Shown in pieces: positions 1-8,729 of a DNA stretch of 64,000 bases (positions are counted from its first letter, which is position 1; each line of letters starts with the position of its first letter). The DNA is from JBKPNX01 sp046732855 (GTDB lineage: Bacteria > Pseudomonadota > Alphaproteobacteria > Geminicoccales > Geminicoccaceae). A program made the position numbers and the translations under genes. The notes beneath the pieces are model-generated. The model was not told the DNA's origin. It worked only from the letters and a program-made list of their open reading frames with translations, and made no database searches. The stretch is taken from the NCBI GenBank assembly GCA_046732855.1, contig JBKPNX010000087.1, forward strand, positions 8,976 through 72,975. Direction: 5' to 3'.

Positions 1-879
1 GAACGGCGGGTGCAGCCAGTTCATGCGGAACCAATATTGATTGCCGAGCGGGTTGGTGTCGTCGAGCACGATGCTGTCGTCGGTCTCGAGGACCGGTAGC
101 AGATCGTGCGCAGGTGATTCGATCAGGTCGATCTCGCCGTTGATCAGCGCGTTGACCGCGGTCTGCATGTCTGGGATCCAGACCCACTCGACCCGGTCGA
201 CCTTGGCGACCTTGCCGCCCGCGGCCCACGACGGCGGCTCGCTGCGCGGCTGGTACTCCTCGAATTTCGTGAATACGGCCCTGGTGCCGGGCTGCCATTC
301 GTCGCGCGCGAACACGAAGGGGCCCGAGCCGACGTACTCGGAGATCTGCTCGGATGCCGGGGTCTGCGCGACGCGTTTCGGCATGATGAACGGCACGTTC
401 GAACTCGGCTTGGCGAGCGATAGGAGGACCAGACCGTAGGGTTGCTTCAGCTGCATCTGGAAGGTCTTGTCGCCGTCGGCTTTCATATCCGCGACGAAGG
501 ACATGAGCAGCTGGCCCATGCTGTCCTTCTGGCCCCAGCGCTCGATCGAGGCGATCGCGTCCTCGGCGGTCACCGGCTGGCCGTCGTGCCACGAGAGGCC
601 GTCGCGCAGCTTGAAGGTGTAGGTCAGATTGTCGTCGCTGATCTGGTACGAATCGACCATCTGCGGCTGCACTTTCAGCTGCTCGTCCAGCGCAAACAAC
701 GTGTCGTAGACCAGATAGCCGTAATTGCGGCTGATGTACGCCGTGGTCCAGATCGGATCGACGATCTTGAGATCCGAGTGCATGACTGCACGCAGCGTCG
801 ATTGCGCAGCGGCCGTGCCGGCCGTCGTTAAGGCCAGAGCGCCCGCCAGCGCTAGCATCAGCGTCCTGCTCAAATTCAT
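1..879 (-). CDS. Peptide/oligopeptide ABC transporter substrate-binding protein, copy 1 (3' end outside window)
   Basis: Periplasmic solute-binding protein of the DppA/OppA (SBP_bac_5) class, which captures peptides or similar solutes for an ABC importer. The ATG at 877-879 follows a GGGAGC ribosome site and opens a signal peptide (MNLSRTLMLALAGALAL, then TAAAQ), leading into the family's N-terminal lobe (HSDLKIVDPIWTT). Only about 293 codons are present; the C-terminus lies beyond base 1. It is a near copy of the next gene upstream (980-2557): the two align base for base with an offset of 1678 and differ mainly at scattered positions and in the first codons. No permease or ATPase genes are visible. 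The substrate cannot be told from the sequence. Confidence 0.9.
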   Translation of the reverse strand, partial: MNLSRTLMLALAGALALTTAGTAAAQSTLRAVMHSDLKIVDPIWTTAYISRNYGYLVYDTLFALDEQLKVQPQMVDSYQISDDNLTYTFKLRDGLSWHDGQPVTAEDAIASIERWGQKDSMGQLLMSFVADMKADGDKTFQMQLKQPYGLVLLSLAKPSSNVPFIMPKRVAQTPASEQISEYVGSGPFVFARDEWQPGTRAVFTKFEEYQPRSEPPSWAAGGKVAKVDRVEWVWIPDMQTAVNALINGEIDLIESPAHDLLPVLETDDSIVLDDTNPLGNQYWFRMNWLHPPF

Positions 880-979
880 TGCGATGCTCCCCGATCGCCC
901 GGTGGTCGCACGTGTCATGACGCAACCGCTGTGCTCTCCACCTAAGTCCCGAACCGACGCCACGTCGTCCGTCGCTGTC

Positions 980-2557
980 TCAGTCGCTCTTGCTGATGTT
1001 CCAAAAGAACGGGGCCGGGCCGTGCACCACGCCAGATACGCTGTTGCGATACGCCATCGGCTGATACCACTGGCCGAGATAGGCATGAGTACCGACTTCG
1101 AGCGCCCTCGCTTGGATCTGGTGGGCTAGCTCGGTCTGCCTGGCCGGGTCCGTCTCTTTGGCAAATGCAAGGCGCAACTGCTCGAGCTCCTCGTCGCACG
1201 GCCAGCCGAACCACGCTTTCTCGCACGAAGCATTCAGCGCCGCGGTGCTGATCGGATTGAGCACGTCGGCCGCGACAAATGAGGTCAGGAACGCGTTCCA
1301 GCCGCCCGCAGACGGCGGCTCCTTCTTGGCCCGGCGCGAGACCAGGGTCTGCCAGTCCATCGATTGCATGTCGACGGTGAAGCCGCCCTTTTCGAGGAGC
1401 TGCTTGGCGACCGGCGCGAGATTGGCGAGCACCTGCAGGTCGGTCGAGTGCATCAAGGTGACCGGCGTGCCGTCGTAGCCGGCCTCCTTGAGCAGCTGCC
1501 TGGAGCGCTCAAAGTTCGACTTCAGCAGAATCTCGCCGCCAGGATCCGCGGCGAACGGCGTGTCGCACACGAACATCGCCGGGCAGGTCTTGTAGTAGCG
1601 GGGATCGCCGATCACCGCCTTCAGGAAGTCCTCCTGATTGAGCGCGGCGAGCGCCGCCTGGCGCACCTTCTCGTTGTTGAACGGCGGATGCAGCCAGTTC
1701 ATGCGGAACATGTACTGGTTGCCGAGCGGATTGGTGTCATCGAGCACGATGCTGTCGTCTGCATCGAGGATCGGCAGCAGATCATGCGCGGGCGTTTCGA
1801 TCAGGTCGATCTCGCCATTGATGAGCGCATTGACCGCTGTCTGCATGTCGGGGATCCAGAGCCACTCGACCCGGTCGACCTTGGCGACCTTGCCGCCTGC
1901 GGCCCACGACGGCGGCTCGCTGCGCGGCTGGTAACCCTCGAACTTGGTGAACACTGCCTTATTGCCGGGCTGCCACTCCTCTCGCGCGAACACGAACGGG
2001 CCGGAGCCCACGTATTCGGCAATCTGCTCGGATGCGGGAGTCTGCGCGATCCGCTTGGGCATGATGAACGGCACGTTCGAGCTCGGTTTGGCGAGCGACG
2101 GGAGGACCAGGCCGTATGGCTCCTTGAGCTGCATCTCGAAGGTGCGCTGGTCGGATGCCTTCATGCCCTCGACCACGGTCATGAGCAGCTGGCCCATGCT
2201 GTCCTTCTGGCCCCAGCGCTCGATCGAGGCAATCGCGTCCTCGGCGGTCACTGGCTGGCCGTCGTGCCACGAGAGGCCGTCGCGCAACGTGAAGGTGTAG
2301 GTCAGATTGTCGTCGCTGATCTGGTACGAACCAACCATCTGCGGCTGGACCTTCAGCTGCTCATCCAGCGCGAAGAGGGTGTCGTACACCAGATAGCCGT
2401 AGTTGCGGCTGATGTAAGCCGTGGTCCAGATCGGATCGACGATCTTGAGATCCGAGTGCATGACCGCGCGCAGCGTCGATTGCGCAGCGGCCGTGCCGGC
2501 CGTCGTTAAGGCCAGAGCGCCCGCCAGCGCCCCGATCAGTCTCCTCTTCGAAATCAT
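980..2557 (-). CDS. Peptide/oligopeptide ABC transporter substrate-binding protein, copy 2
   Basis: Full-length SBP_bac_5 family binding protein (525 residues from the chosen start), expected to be periplasmic and to deliver peptides or similar solutes to an ABC permease not present here. I chose the ATG at 2555-2557 because it follows GGGAGC and begins a clean signal peptide (MISKRRLIGALAGALAL...TAAAQ); an ATG 33 bases further upstream adds an unlikely MPSPGDHGSIE extension. The mature part shows the family's conserved stretches (YTFTLRDGLSWHDGQPVTAED near residues 85-105). It lies in tandem with a near-identical copy downstream, only 100 bases away, so the pair is a recent duplication. It could have diverged in specificity; this cannot be judged here. 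Confidence 0.93.
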   Translation of the reverse strand: MISKRRLIGALAGALALTTAGTAAAQSTLRAVMHSDLKIVDPIWTTAYISRNYGYLVYDTLFALDEQLKVQPQMVGSYQISDDNLTYTFTLRDGLSWHDGQPVTAEDAIASIERWGQKDSMGQLLMTVVEGMKASDQRTFEMQLKEPYGLVLPSLAKPSSNVPFIMPKRIAQTPASEQIAEYVGSGPFVFAREEWQPGNKAVFTKFEGYQPRSEPPSWAAGGKVAKVDRVEWLWIPDMQTAVNALINGEIDLIETPAHDLLPILDADDSIVLDDTNPLGNQYMFRMNWLHPPFNNEKVRQAALAALNQEDFLKAVIGDPRYYKTCPAMFVCDTPFAADPGGEILLKSNFERSRQLLKEAGYDGTPVTLMHSTDLQVLANLAPVAKQLLEKGGFTVDMQSMDWQTLVSRRAKKEPPSAGGWNAFLTSFVAADVLNPISTAALNASCEKAWFGWPCDEELEQLRLAFAKETDPARQTELAHQIQARALEVGTHAYLGQWYQPMAYRNSVSGVVHGPAPFFWNISKSD

Positions 2558-2652
2558 CTCGATGCTCCCATGATCGCCCGGCGACGGCACGCCGGGCGTT
2601 GTGTGTCAAAGGACCGCTGGGGCTTCAGCTCTCCGCAAATGGGGACCGCCCA

Positions 2653-3561
2653 TCACGGCAAGCGCTCCCGGTGCTTTGCCGTTGCAGTGCCCTCCAGCCT
2701 TGGCGCACGGCGTTGTTCGACCGCGAGGTTGTCGATCAGCCGGGTCCTGCCCAGCCATGCCGCGGCCAAAACGACGAGATGGCGGCGCTCGGGCGCCGAC
2801 TCGGCGAGCGTCAGCGCATCGCGCACCGCGAAGTACTCGGGCCGGAACCCGGCCACCTCCAGCCTCGCCATGCCGCGTTGCTCGATCGCCGCGAAAGGCA
2901 ATTCGCCGGATTCGATCGCAGCCGCGCCTTCGCGCAACGCCCGATGCAGCTCCGGCGCGCGCGCACGTTCCTCGGCCGAGAGAAAACGGTTGCGCGAGCT
3001 CATCGCCAGCCCGTCGCTTTCACGCACCGTCGCGGAAGCCACGATCTCCAGGGGCATCGCCAGATCCCGCGTCATGCGGCGAATCACGAGAACCTGCTGG
3101 TAGTCCTTCTCCCCGAATACCGCGAACTCGGGCTGGACCATGTTGAACAGCGTGGTCACGACCGTCGCGACGCCGACGAAATGTCCGGGCCGGAACTGCC
3201 CGCACAGGATGGTCGACAGGCCGGGCACCTCCACGCGCGTGCTCTCGCTTTGACCGCCGGGATACATCTCCGCGACGCTGGGCGCGAATACCAGCGCGAC
3301 TTCCTTCGCCGCCAGCGCGGCGTGGTCCTCGTCGGGCGTGCGCGGGTAGGCGGCGTAGTCTTCCTTGGGGCCGAACTGCAGCGGATTAACAAAGATGCTG
3401 ACGACCACGGCGTCGGCCCCGTGACGGCGCGCGGTGTCGATCAGGCTGAGATGCCCGTCGTGGAGATTGCCCATGGTCGGCACCAGCCCGACGCGCTCAC
3501 CGCGCGTCCGGAACGTCCGGACGCAAGCGCGCAGATCTGCTACGGTCTCGACGACACGCAC
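2653..3561 (-). CDS. panC: Pantothenate synthetase (pantoate--beta-alanine ligase)
   Basis: Cytoplasmic enzyme that condenses pantoate and beta-alanine with ATP to make pantothenate, the precursor of coenzyme A. The 302-residue product has the family hallmarks: the nucleotide-binding VPTMGNLHDGHLSL segment near residues 28-41, FVNPLQFGPKEDYAAYPR near 57-74, the FGEKDYQQ segment, and the MSSRNRFLS motif near residue 190 that plays the KMSKS-like role. The start is a GTG at 3559-3561, six bases after GGAGGG. panB is not adjacent. The gene sits among solute-binding-protein genes that have no obvious link to pantothenate, so its position looks incidental. The length is slightly above the usual 280-290 residues because of a C-terminal tail of low similarity. 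Confidence 0.95.
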   Translation of the reverse strand: MRVVETVADLRACVRTFRTRGERVGLVPTMGNLHDGHLSLIDTARRHGADAVVVSIFVNPLQFGPKEDYAAYPRTPDEDHAALAAKEVALVFAPSVAEMYPGGQSESTRVEVPGLSTILCGQFRPGHFVGVATVVTTLFNMVQPEFAVFGEKDYQQVLVIRRMTRDLAMPLEIVASATVRESDGLAMSSRNRFLSAEERARAPELHRALREGAAAIESGELPFAAIEQRGMARLEVAGFRPEYFAVRDALTLAESAPERRHLVVLAAAWLGRTRLIDNLAVEQRRAPRLEGTATAKHRERLP

Positions 3562-3576
3562 GAGCCGCCCTCCGGC

Positions 3577-3657
3577 TCAGCCGGAGATATGTCCGGATAC
3601 GGGCTCGCCGTGTCGGCGGTCGCCGATGCTGGCGAGCAGCGTTCGGCGCGGGGTCAT
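3577..3657 (-). pseudogene. 26-codon ORF; probable 5' remnant of a third binding-protein copy
   Basis: An ATG at 3655-3657 is preceded by AAAGGAGCATCGAG and opens a 26-residue reading frame (MTPRRTLLASIGDRR...) ending 15 bases before panC. The 15-base stretch on the plus strand at 3654-3668 (tcatctcgatgctcc) is identical to 2554-2568, the start region of binding-protein copy 2, and close to copy 1. The first dozen residues also resemble the n-region and start of the signal peptide of copy 2 (MISKRRLIGALA). I infer a truncated third copy whose ribosome site survives. It could alternatively act as a short leader translated ahead of panC. Confidence 0.4.
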
Positions 3658-3855
3658 CTCGATGCTCCTTTCGCGACCTACAGTTGATCGGACCCGCCGG
3701 AGGAACACGCGATCGATGCGCCGCAGTGAGCCACATTTTGCCCGCCTTGGCCAGTCCCGGGGCGCCCACCGGAGGCCTGCGGGCGAGCGCGCCCACCGGG
3801 ACAACCCAAAGGCGCCGACGATCGGACGAGCCACCATGAGCCGTGGCTCACCACC

Positions 3856-4539
3856 TCACGTCCGGGACTGGCCAGGCAGCGCACCGCGCGGAGGATCCGC
3901 GTCTGGTGCGTGGCGCAGCGGATGCCCGGGCATCAGCCGATAGGGATGCTCCCAACCGGGCAGCTGCTTGATCCGCTCCAGCCAGGCGGCGATGTGGGGA
4001 TAGTCCGCCCAGGCGATCCCAAACTCGTCGGGCCAGTACAGATAGCCACACATCGAGAGGTCGGCGATGGTCGGGCGCTCGAACAGGGCGAAGCGGCGCC
4101 CCTCGAAGTGGCGGTTCAAAATGCCGAGCGCACCCAGCATGCGCCCGCGCAGGAACTCGGTCACCGGCGTCTCGCCGGTCGCCATGAAGTGGAGGAGAAA
4201 ACGCAAGGTCGCGATGTAGCTGGTGAGCTTGTGGTTGTCCCACAGCAGCCAGCGCAGGATCTCACGCCGCTCGTCCTCATTCGTCCAGCCGAACTTGCCG
4301 AAGCGTTCGGCCAGATAGTCGAGAATCACGCCTGATTGGGTGAGCCTCCTTCCCTCGTGTTCGAGGACCGGGACTTCGCCCATCTCGTTGATCTGACGAA
4401 ACTCCGGCGTTCGCTGCTCGCGCTCGGAAAAGAAGTCGACGAAGCGCGGTTCCCAGTCGGCGCCGCACAGGTTCAGCATCAGCGCCGCCTTGTACGCGTT
4501 GCCGGACTGGGCGAAGCAGTACAGCCGATATTCTGCCAT
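3856..4539 (-). CDS. Glutathione S-transferase family protein
   Basis: A 227-residue cytosolic GST-fold protein: thioredoxin-like N-terminal domain (YRLYCFAQSGNAYKAALML, with the cis-Pro region GEVPVLEHEGRRLTQSGVI giving the glutathione-binding Ser at about residue 67), followed by an all-helical C-terminal domain with the usual N-capping segment FERPTIADLSM. The start ATG at 4537-4539 is preceded by GGAGGATGTCGT; an in-frame codon 54 bases upstream has no comparable site. The expected role is glutathione conjugation or reduction of electrophiles, but the substrate is unknown. It is transcribed away from the acetyltransferase at 4662. Confidence 0.88.
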   Translation of the reverse strand: MAEYRLYCFAQSGNAYKAALMLNLCGADWEPRFVDFFSEREQRTPEFRQINEMGEVPVLEHEGRRLTQSGVILDYLAERFGKFGWTNEDERREILRWLLWDNHKLTSYIATLRFLLHFMATGETPVTEFLRGRMLGALGILNRHFEGRRFALFERPTIADLSMCGYLYWPDEFGIAWADYPHIAAWLERIKQLPGWEHPYRLMPGHPLRHAPDADPPRGALPGQSRT

Positions 4540-4661
4540 ACGACATCCTCCGAGGCTTGGCTGCCAGCAGGGAATGAACCACTTGACCGGCACCGAGGGT
4601 ACAATACCGCGCGACTTGGCGCACCGGATGCCGGCGGAGCGAGGCCGGACCGTCGACTGGC

Positions 4662-5135
4662 ATGCGAATGATGCAGGTTCTCGAAGTCGAATCTGCCGAA
4701 GAGCTGGAGCACGCGCTTGCGATCCGGCTCGCGGTGTTCGTCGATGAGCAGGGCGTCAGCCGAGCGCTGGAAATCGACGGGCGCGACGAGGTGGCGCGGC
4801 ATTTTCTGGCCATACAGGGTGGCGAGCCGGTCGGGACGCTGCGGCTGCGTTGGCTCGAGGCCGGCCGGGTCGCCAAGATCGAGCGGGTCGCGGTGCTGCC
4901 GCGGGCGCGCGGGGCGAAGATCGGACAGGCGCTGGTCGAGGCCGCGCTGGCTGCCGCCAGGACCGCCGGCGCCGAGGCAGCGCGGCTCCATGCGCAGACC
5001 GCCGTCCAGGGCTTCTATGGCCGGCTCGGCTTCGTGGCCTCAGGACCGGAGTTCATCGAGGACGGCATCCCGCACATCGTCATGTCGTTGCCGCTCGGTG
5101 GCGATGGGCGAGGTGAGCACGACCGTCTGCCGTGA
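4662..5135 (+). CDS. GNAT family N-acetyltransferase
   Basis: Small cytosolic acetyl-CoA-dependent N-acyltransferase of the GNAT superfamily (157 residues). The body has the family pattern: an LAVFVDEQGV segment near residue 28, beta-4 VAKIERVAVLPRARG followed by the acetyl-CoA pyrophosphate loop RARGAKIGQAL (about residues 80-92), and the C-terminal FYGRLGFVASGPEFIEDGIPH segment typical of the ElaA/YjdJ-like subgroup. Three ATG codons (4662, 4668, 4671) are possible starts and none has a strong ribosome site. The stop overlaps the possible GTG start of the next gene. The acceptor substrate is not predictable. Confidence 0.85.
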   Translation: MRMMQVLEVESAEELEHALAIRLAVFVDEQGVSRALEIDGRDEVARHFLAIQGGEPVGTLRLRWLEAGRVAKIERVAVLPRARGAKIGQALVEAALAAARTAGAEAARLHAQTAVQGFYGRLGFVASGPEFIEDGIPHIVMSLPLGGDGRGEHDRLP

Positions 5136-5290
5136 TGTCGATGCCCGCCGGCGGGCCGCTTGAGCGCCCGGCGCCCCCTCCGGCCGGAGCGCGCGCCAGG
5201 AGGCCTGCTCAGCGACACGGTCTCGCTCGCGGCCGCTGCGCCTTGACGCAGGAATCGGTGCCGCCTATTCGAGAGCGCCGGACATCGCGG

Positions 5291-6514
5291 ATGATTGAAG
5301 CCCCCCTGCCGATGGTAGCCATTCGAGACGACCAGGCCCGTTCCTCGCATCCCCGGACCTGGGTGATGATGGGCCATAAGGCGGGGGACAACTCGCAGAT
5401 CCTGGCGCTCGCCGAAGGCCTCGGCTGGCCGTTCGAGATCAAGCATCTGGTCTACCGGCCGACCGAGCTTCTGACCAATCTGCTGGCCCCGCTCACCCTG
5501 CTCGGCATCGTCCGGCGCAAGTCCAGTCGGCTCGCGCCGCCCTGGCCGGACCTGATCATCTCGGCGGGCCGGCGCAACGAGCCGCCCTGCCGCTGGATTC
5601 AAGCGCACGCCGACAAGCGCGTGCGCCTCGTGCACGTCGGCCGCCCCTGGGCCCGGATCGAGAACTTTGATCTGGTGGTCACCACGCCGCAGTACCGGCT
5701 GCCCACGCGACCGAACGTGTTGCATAACACCACGCCGTTGCAGCGCGTTGCTGAGGACCGCCTGCGCGAAGCGGCGGCCCGCTGGGCGCCGCGCCTCGCC
5801 CAACTGCCGCGGCCGTACACGGCGGTGATGGTCGGCGGCAACGCCGGCCCTTATGTCCTGGATCGCGAGGCGGCGACCCTGCTGGGGCGCGCGGCGAGCG
5901 CGTTTGCGAGACAGCGGGGCGGCTCGCTGTTGATCAGCACGAGCGCCCGCACGCCCAAGGAGACGCTCTCGCCGCTCGAGGCCGCGATCGACTGTCCGGC
6001 CGACCTCTTCCGCTGGTTTCGCGGCGCTGCGGAGAACCCCTATCTCGGCTATCTGGCACTCGCCGATTCGATCATCGTGACCTGCGAGAGCATGTCGATG
6101 CTGACCGAGGCGTGCGCGACGCGCAAGCCGGTCTACATGTTCGACCTGCACACCGGGCCAGAGAACCGGTGGAGGCTGCTCGAAAGCCTGATCGGCAGGG
6201 TGGACACCTCCCGCTGGCGACGCCTGCGGCGGCTGCGCTTCCAGCCGCTGGTCTTCCGGATCGCATTCGCGGTCGGGCCGACCCGCATGACCCGCGACGT
6301 GCGCATCATTCAGCGCCAGCTGGTGGCGCAGCGACGCGCGGTGTGGCTGGGCGAGAGGTTCCCAGACGGCCCCCCGCCGCCGCCGCTGGACGATGTGTCG
6401 CGCGCGGTGGCCCGGCTCAGAGCACTATTCGACCCGGTCGAGGCGCAGGACCAGGACGTGCCCGGCGCAGCACCCGAACGGGCCCGTTCCGATGCGCAGG
6501 CCGCGGTCTCCTAG
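5291..6514 (+). CDS. ELM1-family (mitochondrial-fission ELM1-like) protein, putative nucleotide-sugar-related enzyme
   Basis: Belongs to the ELM1/DUF1022 family found in Alphaproteobacteria and plants. The family has a GT-B-like fold and is often annotated as a nucleoside-diphosphate-sugar epimerase, but its biochemical activity is not established. Visible family signatures are WVMMGHKAGDNSQ close to the N-terminus, PDLIISAGRR, VHVGRPWARIENFDLVVTTPQYRLP, and VTCESMSMLTEACATRKPVY near the C-terminal third. The frame stays open upstream to a GTG at 5132 overlapping the acetyltransferase stop, but conservation starts only after about 5330 and no candidate start has a good ribosome site, so the ATG at 5291 is a compromise. 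It is probably cotranscribed with the acetyltransferase. Confidence 0.8.
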   Translation: MIEAPLPMVAIRDDQARSSHPRTWVMMGHKAGDNSQILALAEGLGWPFEIKHLVYRPTELLTNLLAPLTLLGIVRRKSSRLAPPWPDLIISAGRRNEPPCRWIQAHADKRVRLVHVGRPWARIENFDLVVTTPQYRLPTRPNVLHNTTPLQRVAEDRLREAAARWAPRLAQLPRPYTAVMVGGNAGPYVLDREAATLLGRAASAFARQRGGSLLISTSARTPKETLSPLEAAIDCPADLFRWFRGAAENPYLGYLALADSIIVTCESMSMLTEACATRKPVYMFDLHTGPENRWRLLESLIGRVDTSRWRRLRRLRFQPLVFRIAFAVGPTRMTRDVRIIQRQLVAQRRAVWLGERFPDGPPPPPLDDVSRAVARLRALFDPVEAQDQDVPGAAPERARSDAQAAVS

Positions 6515-6901
6515 CGCACATCCCAGCTCACGGGCTCCGTAGCCGCAAAGGGAGTTCTCGCCCGGCCGGCATTGTTACGCGACAGCAGCGAGCCCGCGCA
6601 TGAGGACGATGCGCTCGCCCGGAACCGAGAGCCTGAAGTCTAAGTGTGAACGTCAGCGTCGCACCAAGAACGGCACCGCGGACAATGCCTGCGCACAGGC
6701 AGGCGACACGATCAAAGTCGCCGCCCTGCATAAGCCTGTCGATCACCCAGCTGTTGAAATCGCAAACGGCGCCGCAGCCGGTTGGCGACGATCAGCAGGA
6801 GACCGATCAGCACGAGCTGCAGGCGGCCGGGACTCGTCAGATCGCCCGGCACAGATTCCAGATGGTGGCGGTCTTGTACCGCCTGTCGGTGGCCATGGGG
6901 G
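6515..6901. other. Non-coding or unassigned stretch
   Basis: I see no recognisable gene in these 387 bases between two convergent genes. The only thing of note is a minus-strand 46-codon frame (GTG at 6850-6852, stop at 6712-6714) with one hydrophobic stretch (LQLVLIGLLLIVANRL) followed by arginines. It could encode a single-span membrane microprotein, but it has no ribosome site and may be chance. Confidence 0.4.
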
Positions 6902-8377
6902 CTAGCGGGGCGCCTGCGCCGTCTGCGGCGGCGAGCCGATACCTTCCTCGATGCGCGCGATCATGTAGGGGAAGAACGGATTCGACGACATGCGCAGCAG
7001 CGTGTCCAGGCTGACGATCAAGGCGCCGACCTCGCCGCGCGCCGCGATCGTGCCCAACCTGATCCCGAAATCCTCGCTCGGATCGGGATCGGCGCCGTAC
7101 AGGGCATCGCTCATCGGGAAAGGCACCGCGACATGGGACAGCGAGAACACGCCGGGCGGGTAGCGCAGGCCGAGCGGGCGCCCCTGCTCGCTGGTCGCGC
7201 CGGTCTCGACCACGCGTTCGACGACCTCCTCACGGTGGCCGGCGTTGGCGATGATGGTGGTGCGGAAGTTCCGGGGAGGCGTTGGTAAAAGACGCGTGAG
7301 CACGTCGTCGGCCGTCGAGCGCAGCAGAGGACCAAGCTTGGCGCTGCGGTTCAGGTCGAACAGCACGAGCTCGCTGCCGTTGGCGGGTAGATGCACGTAC
7401 AAAGATGAGATGATTGCGCGCGTGCTGACCGTGAAGTCGATGACCGACTGGAAGGTGAGGATGGGCGGCGCCACGGCCAGCCGGCCATTGCGCGCCTGGC
7501 GCAGAATCTCCTGCTGCAGGACCTGCGTCAGCTGCCACGACTGGCGCGCGCCGTTGACCGGAAACGAGTTGTACTTGAACGGGTTGAACTCGGGCAGGAT
7601 GCTGAGCCAGGCGGCCTTGGCGAAGTGGGGTAGCAACGCCGGCAGGCCGGCGAGGCCGGCAAAGCGCGCGAACGCCGTGATGCCGATCATCGGCGAGATC
7701 AGGACCAGGCGATCGGGGCGCGTGAGCTGCGGGTCCTCGAGCGCGTCGAGCGCGTACTTCATGGCGAGCGCGCCGCCGTTGGAAAACCCGACCAGGTGCA
7801 GCGGCTTGGTCGGCCCGATCCGCCGGCGCGCCTCGCGCACGGCCAGCCGGGTAGCGGCCATCCAGTCCTCCCATTCGACATCGGAAAGACCGCTCGGGAC
7901 GGTGCCGTGGCCCGGCAGTCTGATCGCGACCGAGACGTAGCCGTGCGCGCGATAGCGGCGCGCTATGTGCCGCAGGCTATAGGGCGAGTCCGTCAGCCCG
8001 TGCAGAAAGACGACCGCGCCGACCGGGGCGCTCTCCGGCTCCAGCACGTAGGATCTGTTCCAGTCCTGCGCGAAGTGGCCGGGATAGACCGGGCTGCCCT
8101 CGAAGTACCGGTTGATCGGAATGCGGTCCGCCGCCTCCAGCTTCGCCGTGACCTCGGCGCGCACGTCGTCGAACACCGCCTGCTCGGCCGCGAGATACTG
8201 GCCCCAATCGGCATGATCGATCGCATCCGCGCTCATCTCGGGCGGCGCGTAGGTGTGCCAGAGCTCGAGCGGGGGGCCGCATTGCGTGTCGTAGATGCGC
8301 ACCCCGATCAGCGTGATCAGGATTGCGGCGAGCAGCAGCGCGCCGCGCTTCAGCAGTCCCAGTACTCTGGTTCGCAT
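6902..8377 (-). CDS. Membrane-anchored alpha/beta hydrolase (lysophospholipase/esterase-like)
   Basis: About 491 residues. An N-terminal hydrophobic segment (ALLLAAILITLIGVRIY, residues about 12-30) should anchor it in the inner membrane with the enzyme facing the periplasm. The catalytic domain shows the oxyanion strand VVFLHGLTDSPYS, LPGHGTVPSG, and the nucleophile elbow GFSNGG (serine near residue 200); the terminal GHREEV segment probably supplies the histidine. The family hydrolyses ester bonds of lipids or small esters; the substrate is unknown. The ATG at 8375-8377 is the most downstream of three candidates and puts the hydrophobic segment close to the N-terminus. It is divergent from the RiPP-like cassette that starts at 8730. 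Confidence 0.85.
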   Translation of the reverse strand: MRTRVLGLLKRGALLLAAILITLIGVRIYDTQCGPPLELWHTYAPPEMSADAIDHADWGQYLAAEQAVFDDVRAEVTAKLEAADRIPINRYFEGSPVYPGHFAQDWNRSYVLEPESAPVGAVVFLHGLTDSPYSLRHIARRYRAHGYVSVAIRLPGHGTVPSGLSDVEWEDWMAATRLAVREARRRIGPTKPLHLVGFSNGGALAMKYALDALEDPQLTRPDRLVLISPMIGITAFARFAGLAGLPALLPHFAKAAWLSILPEFNPFKYNSFPVNGARQSWQLTQVLQQEILRQARNGRLAVAPPILTFQSVIDFTVSTRAIISSLYVHLPANGSELVLFDLNRSAKLGPLLRSTADDVLTRLLPTPPRNFRTTIIANAGHREEVVERVVETGATSEQGRPLGLRYPPGVFSLSHVAVPFPMSDALYGADPDPSEDFGIRLGTIAARGEVGALIVSLDTLLRMSSNPFFPYMIARIEEGIGSPPQTAQAPR

Positions 8378-8613
8378 CGACCCCGGCTCTTTGCCGCTTG
8401 CCCGGCGCATCGTTAGCGGGCCCACCAGAATCAGCAATAGCAGGCCTGCGCGCGCTAATGGGCCGCGCTGGTCCGCGTCCGGCGCGACGACATGGTGACG
8501 ACCCCGATCTCGGGTGCGACAGGCTCGGCGTCGCTGCCGCGTGTGGGCGTCGCAGGTTGCGATCGCGCCCCGCTCGGCGCGCTGCCACCACGGCCTCGGA
8601 AGTGCTAGGCGCG

Positions 8614-8644
8614 TTGACGCATTACTGTCCTACCCCGGTATGAT
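8614..8644 (+). promoter_or_regulatory. Possible sigma-70-type promoter of the RiPP-like cassette
   Basis: TTGACG at 8614-8619 and TATGAT at 8639-8644 are separated by 19 bases. Both hexamers are good but the spacer is two bases longer than optimal. The site lies 85 bases before the precursor ATG. Confidence 0.35.
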
Positions 8645-8729
8645 CCTTAACACTGCCAGCATCTGCTCGCGCTTACGCCGTGTTATTCCCTGGGACATCT
8701 TCCTACGATCCCAACCCGGGGAGGACTGT

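Noticed and set aside
1..2557. Insertion-sequence mediated duplication
   Set aside because: No transposase gene or terminal inverted repeats are visible near the copies; a simple tandem duplication is sufficient.
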